Shown here: positions 8,685 to 18,988 of the stretch, one piece after another
How the letters are laid out: the number at the start of each line of letters is the position of its first letter
Position numbering within the stretch: the stretch's first letter is position 1
NCBI GenBank assembly: GCA_015063795.1
Contig: SVTL01000009.1
Span: forward strand, 25,160 to 89,159
Direction: 5' to 3'
From: Oscillospiraceae bacterium
GTDB lineage: Bacteria; Bacillota; Clostridia; Oscillospirales; CAG-272
DNA length: 64,000 nt
The notes under the pieces: model-generated
The model's database searches: none
What the model was told of the DNA's origin: nothing
What the model saw: the letters and a program-made list of their open reading frames with translations, nothing else
Position numbers and translations under genes: made by a program

Positions 8685-11131
8685 TCGTCCTCTCCGCTCT
8701 CCTCACCGGCCACAGGGGCGATGGTGACGATGCGCTCGTCCTCGGCGGTGCGCATGACGATGACACCGGAGGCGGCGCGGGAGTAGGAGGAGATGCCCGA
8801 AACGGGGGTACGGATCATGGTGCCGCGATCGGTGATGAGCATGATGTCGCTCTCTTCGTCGACGGTGGTGAGTCCGGCCAGTCGTCCGGTCTTGTCGCTG
8901 ACGCGCTGGCAGATGACACCCTTACCGCCGCGATTGCGGACGGGGAAGTCGGAGAAGTCGCTTCTCTTGCCGAAGCCGCGCTCGGTGACGGTGAGAAGCT
9001 GCTTGCCCTCCTGCGGAATGGCGGCACCGACCACCTCATCGCCGTCAACCAGACGGATGGCGGTCACGCCGCGGGCGGTTCTGCCCAGCGTGCGGGCATT
9101 CTTCTCGGAGAAGCGGACGGCCAGACCGCCCTTGGTGGCGATGACAATGTCGTCCTGCCCGCTGGTGATCTGCACGAAGACCAGCGTATCGCCCTCGTCG
9201 AGGGTAATGGCACGCTTGCCGCCCTTGCGCTGGTACTCATACTCGGACAGCGCGGTGCGCTTGATGATGCCGCGGCGGGTGACCATGGTCAGGTAGCGGT
9301 CGTCGAAGGTCTCCAGCGAAAGCAGGGAGGTGATCTTCTCGCCCTCCTCCAGCTCCAGCAGGTTGACGATGTTCGAGCCCTTGGCGGTACGGGCGGCCTC
9401 GGGGATCTGGTAGGCCTTCTTGCACATGACCTTGCCGTAGTTGGTGAAGAAGAGCACGTAAGAATGGCTGTGGACCGCCAGCAGCTTTTCCACAAAGTCC
9501 TCTTCCTTTGTGGTCATGCCGATCAGACCCTTGCCTCCGCGCTTCTGGGCGTTGATGCCGTCGGAGGGACGGCGCTTGATGTAGCCGCCGCCGGTCATGG
9601 TGATCACGCAGGTATGCTTTTCGATCAGGTCCTCGAGAAGGATGTCGTCCTCATAGGGGACGATCTCGGTACGGCGCGCGTCGCCGAAGCGCTTTTTCAG
9701 ATCGGCCAGATCGTCTTTGATGATCTGCTTGACGCGGCTGTCGTCGGCCAGAATCTCCTGCAGCTCCTGAATCTGGGCATAGAGACGCTCCAGACGGTCG
9801 AGAACCTTCTGTCTCTCCAGACCCGACAGACGGCCGAGCGTCATGTCCACGATGGCCTGCGCCTGCAGCTCGGAGAGACCGAAGCGCTCCATCAGCGCGG
9901 CCTTGGCATCGGGGATCGAATCGGAGGAGCGGATGATCTTGATGACCTCGTCGATGTGGTCGGCGGCGATCTTGTAGCCCTCGTTGATGTGGGCCTCGCG
10001 CTGTGCCTTTTCCAGCTCAAAGCGGGTGCGTCGGGTGATGACCTCGGTGCGGTGGGCGATGTAATATTCGAGGATCTGCTTGAGATTGAGAACGCGCGGA
10101 ATGTTGTCCACCAGCGCCAGCATATTCACCGCGCAGGTGTCCTGCAGCTGGGTGTACTTATACAGCTGATTCAAGATGATCTGCCCGTTGGCGTCGCGGC
10201 GGTATTCGATGACGATGCGCATGCCCTTGCGTCCGCTCTCGTCGCGCAGCCCGGTGATGCCCTCGATGCGCTTTTCCTTCACGCAGTCGGCGATGGACTC
10301 GACGAGCATGCTCTTGTTGACCTGGTAGGGGATCTCGGTGACGATGATGCGGCGCTTCTCCTCGTCGATCTCGGCTCTCGCGCGCACGTAAACGCGGCCG
10401 CGTCCGGTCAGATAGGCCGACTGGATGCCGCTGGTGCCGAAGATCTGAGCGCGCGTGGGGAAATCGGGACCCTTGATGAAGGTCATCAGCTCCTGGATGG
10501 AGGCTTCGGGGTTGTCGATGAGGTGGGTGATGCCGTCGCAGACCTCGGACAGGTTATGAGGCGGAATGTTGGTGGCCATACCCACCGCGATGCCCACGCA
10601 TCCGTTGACCAGCAGGTTGGGCATACGGGAGGGGAGAACCACAGGCTCCTTCAGCTTGTTGTCGAAGTTGGGCATGAAATCCACGACTTCCTTGTCGATG
10701 TCGGCCAGCATTTCGTCGGCCATGCGGGACATTCTCGCCTCGGTGTAACGGTAAGCGGCCGCGCCGTCGCCGTCCACGTTGCCGAAGTTACCCTGGCCGT
10801 CGATCAGCGGATAGCGCAGGGAAAAGGGCTGGGCGAGACGGACCATGGCATCGTAAACCGATGCGTCGCCGTGGGGATGATAGCGTCCCAGCACGTTACC
10901 GACCGTCGTTGCCGACTTGCGGAAGGGGTTGTTGTAGGTGAGGTGGTCCTCGTACATGGCGTAGAGGATGCGGCGGTGAACGGGCTTGAAGCCGTCACGC
11001 ACGTCGGGCAGGGCGCGGGAGACGATGACGCTCACCGAATAGTCAATGAAGCTTTTCTTCACTTCCCTTGACAGGTCGGTATCCACGATCTTCTGCTCGG
11101 CAAATTCCAAATTCTGTTCGTTGTGTTCCAC
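8681..11131 (-). CDS. gyrA: DNA gyrase subunit A
   Basis: 816 residues from the GTG at 11131, chosen because GAGGGAG lies at correct spacing; a TTG seven codons upstream is less likely. GyrA is the cleavage and religation subunit that introduces negative supercoils with GyrB. The winged-helix region has [20 protein letters not shown], the quinolone-resistance region reads [15 protein letters not shown], and the catalytic Tyr is in [12 protein letters not shown]. The C-terminal beta-pinwheel contains a GyrA box-like QRKGGKR (about residue 560). At the position of E. coli Ser83 the residue is Ala, with Asp87 retained. A PfkB kinase gene separates it from gyrB, and a lipoprotein gene overlaps its stop. 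Confidence 0.97.
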   Translation of the reverse strand: MEHNEQNLEFAEQKIVDTDLSREVKKSFIDYSVSVIVSRALPDVRDGFKPVHRRILYAMYEDHLTYNNPFRKSATTVGNVLGRYHPHGDASVYDAMVRLAQPFSLRYPLIDGQGNFGNVDGDGAAAYRYTEARMSRMADEMLADIDKEVVDFMPNFDNKLKEPVVLPSRMPNLLVNGCVGIAVGMATNIPPHNLSEVCDGITHLIDNPEASIQELMTFIKGPDFPTRAQIFGTSGIQSAYLTGRGRVYVRARAEIDEEKRRIIVTEIPYQVNKSMLVESIADCVKEKRIEGITGLRDESGRKGMRIVIEYRRDANGQIILNQLYKYTQLQDTCAVNMLALVDNIPRVLNLKQILEYYIAHRTEVITRRTRFELEKAQREAHINEGYKIAADHIDEVIKIIRSSDSIPDAKAALMERFGLSELQAQAIVDMTLGRLSGLERQKVLDRLERLYAQIQELQEILADDSRVKQIIKDDLADLKKRFGDARRTEIVPYEDDILLEDLIEKHTCVITMTGGGYIKRRPSDGINAQKRGGKGLIGMTTKEEDFVEKLLAVHSHSYVLFFTNYGKVMCKKAYQIPEAARTAKGSNIVNLLELEEGEKITSLLSLETFDDRYLTMVTRRGIIKRTALSEYEYQRKGGKRAITLDEGDTLVFVQITSGQDDIVIATKGGLAVRFSEKNARTLGRTARGVTAIRLVDGDEVVGAAIPQEGKQLLTVTERGFGKRSDFSDFPVRNRGGKGVICQRVSDKTGRLAGLTTVDEESDIMLITDRGTMIRTPVSGISSYSRAASGVIVMRTAEDERIVTIAPVAGEESGEDE

Positions 11132-11210
11132 GGTATGTTCTCCCTCTTTCAAGGTCGTTTATTTTTATCGTTTCGCTTTTTGCTGTTTTCTCTTTTTGGA
11201 CAGCGGGCGT

Positions 11211-12167
11211 TTACCAATTCAGCTTTTCGGCATGAAGCCCCTTCAAGTGGCGTCCCATCTCCTCGGCGGTGGGGATCTCGGTGCCCTCCTTTTCGGCCTT
11301 CGCCGCGGCGGCTGCCGATGCGATCTCCAGAGCGCGGGCGATGTCGCCGGATTCCTCGGGATCGAAGTGGCCGTAGTAAGAGAGCAGGAAGGCGGCCAGG
11401 AAGGTGTCGCCGGCGCAGACGGTGTTGCCGATGCGGTCGATGGAGGCGGCGGGGACGGCATAAAGCCCCTCGGGACCGATGTAGAGAGCGCCCAGAGCGC
11501 CCATGGTACAAAGCACGCGCACGCCCTTTTCCTCCCAGATGCGGCGGATGGCGGCGATGGTCTCCTCGCGGTCGGCAGGCAGGCGGCCGAGATACATGCC
11601 CAGCTCATGGATGTTGGGCTTGATGAGGAAGGGCTTTTCCTCCACGGCCAGACGCAGCGCCTCGCCGTCGCAGTCCACGACAACGGTCTTGCCCTTTTCC
11701 TTCATTTTGCGGACGATGCGGGCGTAGGTATCGGCAGGCAGACCGCGCGGAATGCTGCCCGAAAGGACCATCAGATCGCTGTCGTCCTTTTCCAGCTCCT
11801 TGAAGAAGGAGGCCAGCTCGCTTTCGCGGATAGGACCGCCCATTTCGTTGGCCTCGGTCATCACGCTGCCGGCGTCCTTGATCTTGATGTTGATGCGCGT
11901 CTCGGCCTTGGTACGGGAGAAGCGGTAGGGGATATCCAGCGTGTCGAGAAGCTCGCAGACGATGTTGCCGTTGATGCCGCCGATGAAGCCGGTGCAGAGG
12001 GCGTTGACGCCGTACTGCTTCATCACGCGGGAGACGTTGATGCCCTTGCCGCCGACGGCTTTGAGAGCGGAATGGGAGCGGTTGACGCCGCCGAGCAGGA
12101 AGTCGCGCTCAAAGAACATGGTCTTGTCGAGAGCGGGATTGAGCGTGACGGTGGTGGTTTTGATCAT
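11211..12167 (-). CDS. fruK: PfkB-family hexose phosphate kinase, probable 1-phosphofructokinase
   Basis: A 318-residue ribokinase-fold enzyme likely converting fructose 1-phosphate to fructose 1,6-bisphosphate with ATP. The opening TVTLNPALDKT and the KAVGGKGINVSRV motif near residue 40 are typical of the FruK/LacC/PfkB branch. The C-terminal catalytic signature reads NTVCAGDTFLAAFL, keeping the catalytic Asp but with Cys where most members have Gly. GGAGG lies six bases before the ATG at 12167. It sits between gyrB and gyrA with no phosphotransferase or regulator gene nearby, so tagatose-6-phosphate kinase or another sugar kinase cannot be excluded. Confidence 0.7.
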   Translation of the reverse strand: MIKTTTVTLNPALDKTMFFERDFLLGGVNRSHSALKAVGGKGINVSRVMKQYGVNALCTGFIGGINGNIVCELLDTLDIPYRFSRTKAETRINIKIKDAGSVMTEANEMGGPIRESELASFFKELEKDDSDLMVLSGSIPRGLPADTYARIVRKMKEKGKTVVVDCDGEALRLAVEEKPFLIKPNIHELGMYLGRLPADREETIAAIRRIWEEKGVRVLCTMGALGALYIGPEGLYAVPAASIDRIGNTVCAGDTFLAAFLLSYYGHFDPEESGDIARALEIASAAAAAKAEKEGTEIPTAEEMGRHLKGLHAEKLNW

Positions 12168-12244
12168 GATTTCCTCCGAAGAATGCACGTTTCCGTGCGC
12201 AAACATAGTCGAAAAAAGTCTTACGAATTTGGCTTGTTTTTTTG

Positions 12245-12577
12245 AAAGTTTTTGGGTGGTCCAGGCCCCCTTTTTTCAAAAAGGGGGTTTGGTGGGGTTT
12301 GGGGCAAAGCCCCATGCCCGGCACTTTCTTTTTGCAAAGCTTTTTCTTTGTGCCTACATAGGCAAAGAAAAAGCGTCTTCAAGGAAGAAATTACTCCCTC
12401 TCGGCGCTTCGCGCCGAAATAAAGCATCAGCAAAGCCGATAGCCGCTTTTCTCTTGGCTATTCAGGCGCAAGAGAAAAGCTAAGCAAAAGAGAAACGCCA
12501 TGCATGGGGCTGCCGCCCCAAACCCTGCCTTAGGTACCTTTTTGAAAAAAGGTACCTAAGAACCGCCAAAAACTTTT
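12245..12577. repeat. Family C element (about 330 bp)
   Basis: The left end is AAAGTTTTTGGG and the right end CCAAAAACTTTT. Inside each end is a terminator-like hairpin, CCCCCTTTTTTCAAAAAGGGGG on the left and GGTACCTTTTTGAAAAAAGGTACC on the right. The centre has GGGGCAAAGCCCC, GCAAAGCTTTTTCTTTGTGCC, TACATAGGCAAAGAAAAAGCG and a GGCGCTTCGCGCC hairpin. No coding potential is seen. It fills most of the 432-bp gap between gyrB and the sugar kinase gene. Confidence 0.8.
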
Positions 12578-12599
12578 AAACGATGTGAAGCGATGCCCG

Positions 12600-14760
<2,161 letters not shown>

Positions 14761-14834
14761 TCTGCGAATTGCGCCTGCGGCGCATGAGATGTCTTTCTCC
14801 TTTGGTGAAAGACGAAATCGGGGGAAGAAACCCC

Positions 14835-15059
14835 TCATTTCTTCCTCTCCACCAAACGGCTGACGGTGGATTGGGTGAAGTAGATCTTCTTGTCGGTGAC
14901 GAGGAAGGAGCGGGGCATATCGCTCCAGAGGTGCTCGGTTTTACCCATTTTCTCGGCGTGGGAGAGAAAGGACGCTGTTTTTTTGGTGGCGCGGTCGAGG
15001 TCGAAGATGCCGATGACCTCCTTGTCGCGGATGTAGCGGTTGCCGATGGACAGATACAT
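14835..15059 (-). CDS. remB: RemB/YaaB-type DUF370 extracellular-matrix regulator
   Basis: A 74-residue protein beginning MYLSIGNRYIRDKEVIGIFDLD, the pattern of the YaaB/RemB branch of DUF370. In Bacillus subtilis remB lies between recF and gyrB, exactly as here, and affects biofilm matrix gene expression; related RemA is a DNA-binding activator forming ring-like oligomers. The second half (TDKKIYFTQSTVSRLVERKK) matches the Rem[15 protein letters not shown] region in position. A RemA paralogue is encoded at 47083-47361. Repeats flank it on both sides. Confidence 0.88.
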   Translation of the reverse strand: MYLSIGNRYIRDKEVIGIFDLDRATKKTASFLSHAEKMGKTEHLWSDMPRSFLVTDKKIYFTQSTVSRLVERKK

Positions 15060-15130
15060 ATGGCTGTTTTCCTTTTTTGGTGTTTATCTTTTCCGCAAAC
15101 GGTATGTTCACGGAAGCGGAGCGCCTTTAG

Positions 15131-15394
15131 AAAGTTTTTGGGGTTCTTAGGTACCTTTTTTCAAAAAGGTGCCTAAGGCAGGGTTCGGGGCGGCAGCCCT
15201 GACAATCTTTGCCTCTTACGGCGCTTTGCGCCGTGTGTTTGCTTTGGTGGTATCGTCAGACGCTTTTCTCTTGCTGACAGAAGGCGCAAGAGAAAAGCTT
15301 TGCAAAAGAGAACGCCGGTGACGGGGGAGCTTCCCCCGCGCCCCCGTTTAGAAACCTTTTTGAAAAAAGGTTTCTAAAAACTTCCAAAAACTTT
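15131..15394. repeat. Family C element (about 264 bp)
   Basis: The left end is AAAGTTTTTGGGG and the right end CCAAAAACTTT. The inner hairpins are GGTACCTTTTTTCAAAAAGGTGCC and AGAAACCTTTTTGAAAAAAGGTTTCT. The core has GGCAGCC, GCGCAAGAGAAAAGCTTTGCAAAAGAGAA and GGGGGAGCTTCCCCC. It fills the remB-recF gap (367 bp). Confidence 0.8.
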
Positions 15395-15426
15395 CATGAA
15401 GACAATGCAATCAAAAAATTGAGGTG

Positions 15427-16503
15427 TTATTCAAAGAATGCTCCGTTTTCCACGCGGATTTTTTTGGCGGCAATGCCGTCGAAATCGCTCTCCATGCAGG
15501 TGGTGACCACCGTCTGCCGTCCGTCCATGGCCTCGAGAACACGCGCGCGGCGGCGGGCATCCAATTCACTGAGCACGTCGTCAAACAGATACACCGGCGA
15601 CGTGCCGCTGATCTCCTCAGACAGCATCCCTTCCCCGATCTTGAGAGCAAAGGCGATGCTTCTCTGCTGCCCCTGCGAGGCAAACAGTCTCGAGTCGCGC
15701 CCGTTCAATTCGATGATGATGTCGTCGCGGTGAATGCCGTAAAGAGTCGCGCCCGCGGCGATCTCACGCTCGGTGTTCTCGCTCAGCTTGCGGAGATACT
15801 CCTCCTCGCTCAGCCGCTTGTCGTATCGCATGCTCACGCACTCCTCCCCGCCCGACAGATGGCGGAAGAAGCCGGCAACCTTTTGTGAGATCGCCTCGGT
15901 GAAATGCTCTCTTTCCTGCGCGATGTACGCCGCTTCCCTTGCCAGCTGTGCCGACCAGATGGCCAGCGTGGTGTCAAAGGAGGGGGATCTGCCGTTCTCT
16001 GCGCTTTTCAAAAGACTGTTTCTCTGCTTTAAGATGTTGTTGTATTTCTGCAGCGAGAGCAGAAACAGCGGCTTCAGCTGACAGATGGCCGCATCGGCAA
16101 ACAGCCTGCGCTCGCCGGGACCGCCCTTGACCACCCCAATGTGCTCGGGGGAAAACAGGACAGCGCGGAAAGAGCCCATAAATTCGGCGGCGGAGGGGAT
16201 GTGAACGTCGTTTTTGCGGTGCTCCCTGCCCCGTCCGGCAAAGAGGCGGAGCGAAAGGACATTGTCCCGCCGTCCGTCGTGGTAAGAAAGAGACAGACGG
16301 GAACACTCTTTTCCGAACGCCACCAGATCCTTGTCAAAGGCGGTGCGGAAGCTCTTGCCGTTGGCGAAGAGATAGAGAGCCTCCAGAGCGTTGGTCTTCC
16401 CTTGGGCGTTGGCGCCGCAAAGGATGTTCATTCCGCTTTCAAAATGCAGGCTTGCTTGTTCGATGTTTCGGAATTGTTCGATGTCAATGGTTGTCGCTTC
16501 CAT
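15427..16503 (-). CDS. recF: DNA replication and repair protein RecF
   Basis: A 358-residue SMC-like ATPase that acts with RecO and RecR to load RecA at ssDNA gaps. Walker A is GANAQGKT (residues 30-37), preceded by the RecF-typical FESGMNIL. A FSPEHIGVVKGGPGERR stretch lies at about 105-125. The signature region LFASQGQQRSIAFALK and the Walker B / D-loop LFDDVLSELDARR near residue 300 are present. The start at 16503 has GAGG upstream; the open frame extends further but without a ribosome site. The RNA-binding S4 gene yaaA, usually between dnaN and recF, is missing; repeats fill that gap. Confidence 0.96.
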   Translation of the reverse strand: MEATTIDIEQFRNIEQASLHFESGMNILCGANAQGKTNALEALYLFANGKSFRTAFDKDLVAFGKECSRLSLSYHDGRRDNVLSLRLFAGRGREHRKNDVHIPSAAEFMGSFRAVLFSPEHIGVVKGGPGERRLFADAAICQLKPLFLLSLQKYNNILKQRNSLLKSAENGRSPSFDTTLAIWSAQLAREAAYIAQEREHFTEAISQKVAGFFRHLSGGEECVSMRYDKRLSEEEYLRKLSENTEREIAAGATLYGIHRDDIIIELNGRDSRLFASQGQQRSIAFALKIGEGMLSEEISGTSPVYLFDDVLSELDARRRARVLEAMDGRQTVVTTCMESDFDGIAAKKIRVENGAFFE

Positions 16504-16564
16504 CCTGTCCTCGTTGCTTGGAAATGACGCCGCACAGCGGCAATGAATCATATTTCCCCTTTTA

Positions 16565-16894
16565 AAAGTTTTTGGGTGGTCCAGGCCCCGGAAGAAAGCC
16601 GAAGGCTTTCTTCACACAGTTGCACTGTGTGCAACTGTTCCTTTTCATTCAAAAAGGGGGTTTGGCGGGTTGCAGGGCAGCGCCCTGTGCCGGCACTTCT
16701 CTTTTGCAAAGCTTTTCTCTTGTGCCTACATAGGCAAGAGAAAAGCGTCTAAGGGGAAGATATTGCTTTCCTTTTTGCTTTTGGCGATGCTCACGCATCG
16801 CTGGAGAAGTAGGAGATGTCAGGGGCTTCCCCCCTGAAACCCTGACTTAAGAGGCTTTTTGAAAAAAGCCCCTTAAGAATCCGCAAAAACGTTT
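16565..16894. repeat. Family C element (about 330 bp)
   Basis: The left end AAAGTTTTTGGGTGGTCCAGGCCCC matches the elements at 12245 and 18222. The hairpin arm here is interrupted by GAAGAAAGCCGAAGGCTTTCTTC and CACACAGTTGCACTGTGTG, as if a small palindrome had entered the element. The right end is AGGCTTTTTGAAAAAAGCC then GCAAAAACGTTT. It lies in the 484-bp dnaN-recF gap, where no yaaA-like frame exists. Confidence 0.8.
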
Positions 16895-16919
16895 ATAAAA
16901 AAGTTGCTTTCCCTTTTTT

Positions 16920-16975
16920 AAAGTTTTTGAGGGGATTCCAAAGGGGAATCTTTTTTCAAAAAGTTCCCCTTTGGT
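16920..16975. repeat. Family C half-element downstream of dnaN
   Basis: AAAGTTTTTGAGGGGATTCC is followed by hairpin CAAAGGGGAATCTTTTTTCAAAAAGTTCCCCTTTG. It lies 12 bases beyond the dnaN stop and would make a strong terminator for dnaN transcripts. Confidence 0.7.
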
Positions 16976-16987
16976 CAATCAACCAAA

Positions 16988-18151
16988 TCAAATATTCTCC
17001 TCCGGCGGGCGGACGGGGAGGACCATAATGGTGAAAGCGCCGTCCTTGAAGTCCTCGTCGGGGTTGGCGGGGGAGAGGACCATTCCCATCAGATTGGTGT
17101 TGAGCGAGAGCTTAAGCTTCTCCATCGAGCAGGCGCGGACAGCCTCTAACAGTCTCTTACAGGAGAAGAAGATGGTGATGTCCTTCCCTTCCTTACGGAT
17201 GGGGAGATCGTCGTAGAAGCGGCCGCTGTTGGACTGGGTGGAGATCTTCAGCTGGCTTCCCTCGAAATCGCAGCGGAGGATGCTCTTCTTCTGACCAAGC
17301 TCGCGGTCCTCGGTGACCAAAGCGGCGCGCTCGAGAACCGAGATCAGGTAGTCGGAATCGACGTGAACGGTGGTGGCGGCCTCCTTGGGCAGGAACTTTT
17401 CATATTCAATGTAATCGCCCTCGATCAGACGGGAGAAAAGAATGTAGTCGCCCATCTTGAAAACGGCATGCTTGCGGTTGAAATAAACGATCGCCTCCTC
17501 GTCGGAGTCCTCCAACATCCGGTAAAGCTCGGCAACGGTCTTGCCGGGGAGGATGAGGCTCTTGTTGATGGAGGAGCCGTCGTTCATGTCCTTGGCGGAG
17601 CAGTTCATCGAGCAGACCGAGAGAACGAAGTGGTCGGTGGAGGCGGCGGTAATCTTTTCGTCATTGGCTTCCAGATACAGACCGTTGAGCGTGGGCTTCA
17701 CATCGTTCTGCGCCACGGAGAAGAGGGTTTTGCCGATCATGGCGCGCAGGTGCTTCTGCTTGACGGGAAAGGGATGGTCGCCGCCCAGCTCGGGCATGCT
17801 GGGAAAATCGCGTCCCTTGAGCGCATGGAGACCGAACTGGCTGCGTCCGCTGGTGATGGAAACGATGTTTTTGTCGTCGATGTCCACCGTCAGCTCCTCG
17901 TCGGAGAGGGAGCGGACGATCTGAGTAAACTTATTGGCGTTGAGGATATAGCTTCCCTCGCGCTCCACGCGGCAGGGGATGGTGGTACGGATACCCTTTT
18001 CCAGATCGTAAGCGACGGCGGAGCAGGTGTTTTCGTCAACGGTGGTGAAGAGGATACCGGAGATGGTGGCGATGGTATTGCGGGTGGAGACGGCGCCCAT
18101 CACGGGAGCGAGGCGATCGAGAAGGACCGCTTTTTCAAAGGTGATTTTCAT
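16988..18151 (-). CDS. dnaN: DNA polymerase III beta subunit (sliding clamp)
   Basis: A 387-residue ring clamp that tethers DNA polymerase III. The start MKITFEKAVLLDRLAPVMGAVSTR is the standard beta-clamp opening, followed by domain boundaries around residues 120 and 250 (HALKGRDFPSMPEL; PVKQKHLRAMIGKTLFSVAQND). The ending MGMVLSPANPDEDFKDGAFTIMVLPVRPPEENI is unusual: most clamps end close to YMIMPVRL, whereas here about six residues follow LPVR. AAAGGA lies nine bases before the ATG. It is transcribed leftward after oriC with dnaA. Confidence 0.97.
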   Translation of the reverse strand: MKITFEKAVLLDRLAPVMGAVSTRNTIATISGILFTTVDENTCSAVAYDLEKGIRTTIPCRVEREGSYILNANKFTQIVRSLSDEELTVDIDDKNIVSITSGRSQFGLHALKGRDFPSMPELGGDHPFPVKQKHLRAMIGKTLFSVAQNDVKPTLNGLYLEANDEKITAASTDHFVLSVCSMNCSAKDMNDGSSINKSLILPGKTVAELYRMLEDSDEEAIVYFNRKHAVFKMGDYILFSRLIEGDYIEYEKFLPKEAATTVHVDSDYLISVLERAALVTEDRELGQKKSILRCDFEGSQLKISTQSNSGRFYDDLPIRKEGKDITIFFSCKRLLEAVRACSMEKLKLSLNTNLMGMVLSPANPDEDFKDGAFTIMVLPVRPPEENI

Positions 18152-18221
18152 ATCCAAAATTCCTTTCAAAGGGGGATTATTTTATAAGAAAACGAAAAAT
18201 AAGAAGGAGCGCGCTTTTTTT

Positions 18222-18487
18222 AAAGTTTTTGGGTGGTCCAGGCCCCCTTTTTTCAAAAAGGGGGTTTGGCGGGTTGCAGGGCAGCGCCCTGTGCCGGCGG
18301 TTTCTTTTTGCTAAGCTTTTTCTTTGCGCCTACATGGTCAAAGAAAAAGCGAGTAAACGAAGACAGCAAAGCAAGCAAACGGCGCAAAGCGCCGTAGAAA
18401 GGGCAAGAGATGTCAGGGACTTCGTCCCCGAACCCCTGACTTAAGAGGCTTTTTGAAAAAAGCCCCTTAAGAATCCGCAAAAACTTT
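18222..18487. repeat. Family C element (about 266 bp)
   Basis: The left end AAAGTTTTTGGGTGGTCCAGGCCCCC has hairpin CCCCCTTTTTTCAAAAAGGGGG; the right end is AGGCTTTTTGAAAAAAGCC then GCAAAAACTTT. The core carries CTAAGCTTTTTCTTTGCGCCTACATGGTCAAAGAAAAAGCG and GGCGCAAAGCGCC. It separates the oriC boxes from dnaN. Confidence 0.8.
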
Positions 18488-18524
18488 CAATCGATGCGCT
18501 TTTCTCCTCGCCTTCGATGCGCGG

Positions 18525-18970
18525 GATGATACATAACATATATAACAGAAGAGTTAGAAGAAGAAGTGACAGTAGGTGCTGTGGAAAGAATGGAAAAGTC
18601 GGAAAATCCAGACAGGACAAGCCCTTCTTCCCTCTTCCTCCTGTGGAAAAGAACAGGCGAAGGCTCTGCAAAACGCTGGGGAAAACGAGAGGACTTTCCA
18701 CAGGGGGCTTTTCAGGCGAAAAAACCTCCCTTTTCTCTCATGTTTTTTCCACAGAAACCCACAGAGTTTTGCACAAGGCTGTGGAAAACTTTTGTCTCCC
18801 CTTTTTTACCCGACAAAGCCTGTCTCCATCGGGCTTTCTGCCCTGTTTCCCTTCTCCGCGAAAGAGGGAAAACCCACAGCGTCAAAAGGCGGAAAAAGCG
18901 CATGAGAAAAGGAAAAATTCACGTTTTCCACAACCCTTTCCACAGCCTGTGGAAAAGCACGCACCCTTCC
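18525..18970. other. oriC: Chromosomal replication origin (oriC) with DnaA-box cluster
   Basis: Between dnaN and dnaA lie five perfect TTTTCCACA boxes (matching TTWTNCACA): 18642-18650 (minus), 18745-18753 (plus), 18780-18788 (minus), 18924-18932 (plus), 18948-18956 (minus). Three CTTTCCACA variants lie at 18580-18588 (minus), 18694-18702 (plus) and 18936-18944 (plus). The last three sites (18924-18956) are packed within 33 bp beside the dnaA stop. An AT-rich stretch at about 18525-18560 (TGATACATAACATATATAACAG) at the far end is a candidate unwinding element. Gene context (dnaA-dnaN) matches the Firmicutes incC region. The dnaA-rpmH gap shows no clear boxes. Confidence 0.88.
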
Positions 18971-18988
18971 CTTTTTTCAGATTCGCGT

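Noticed and set aside
16504..16987. Hidden yaaA (S4-domain) gene between dnaN and recF
   Set aside because: No frame of about 70 codons with an S4 motif occurs in any frame; the gap is two family C repeats.
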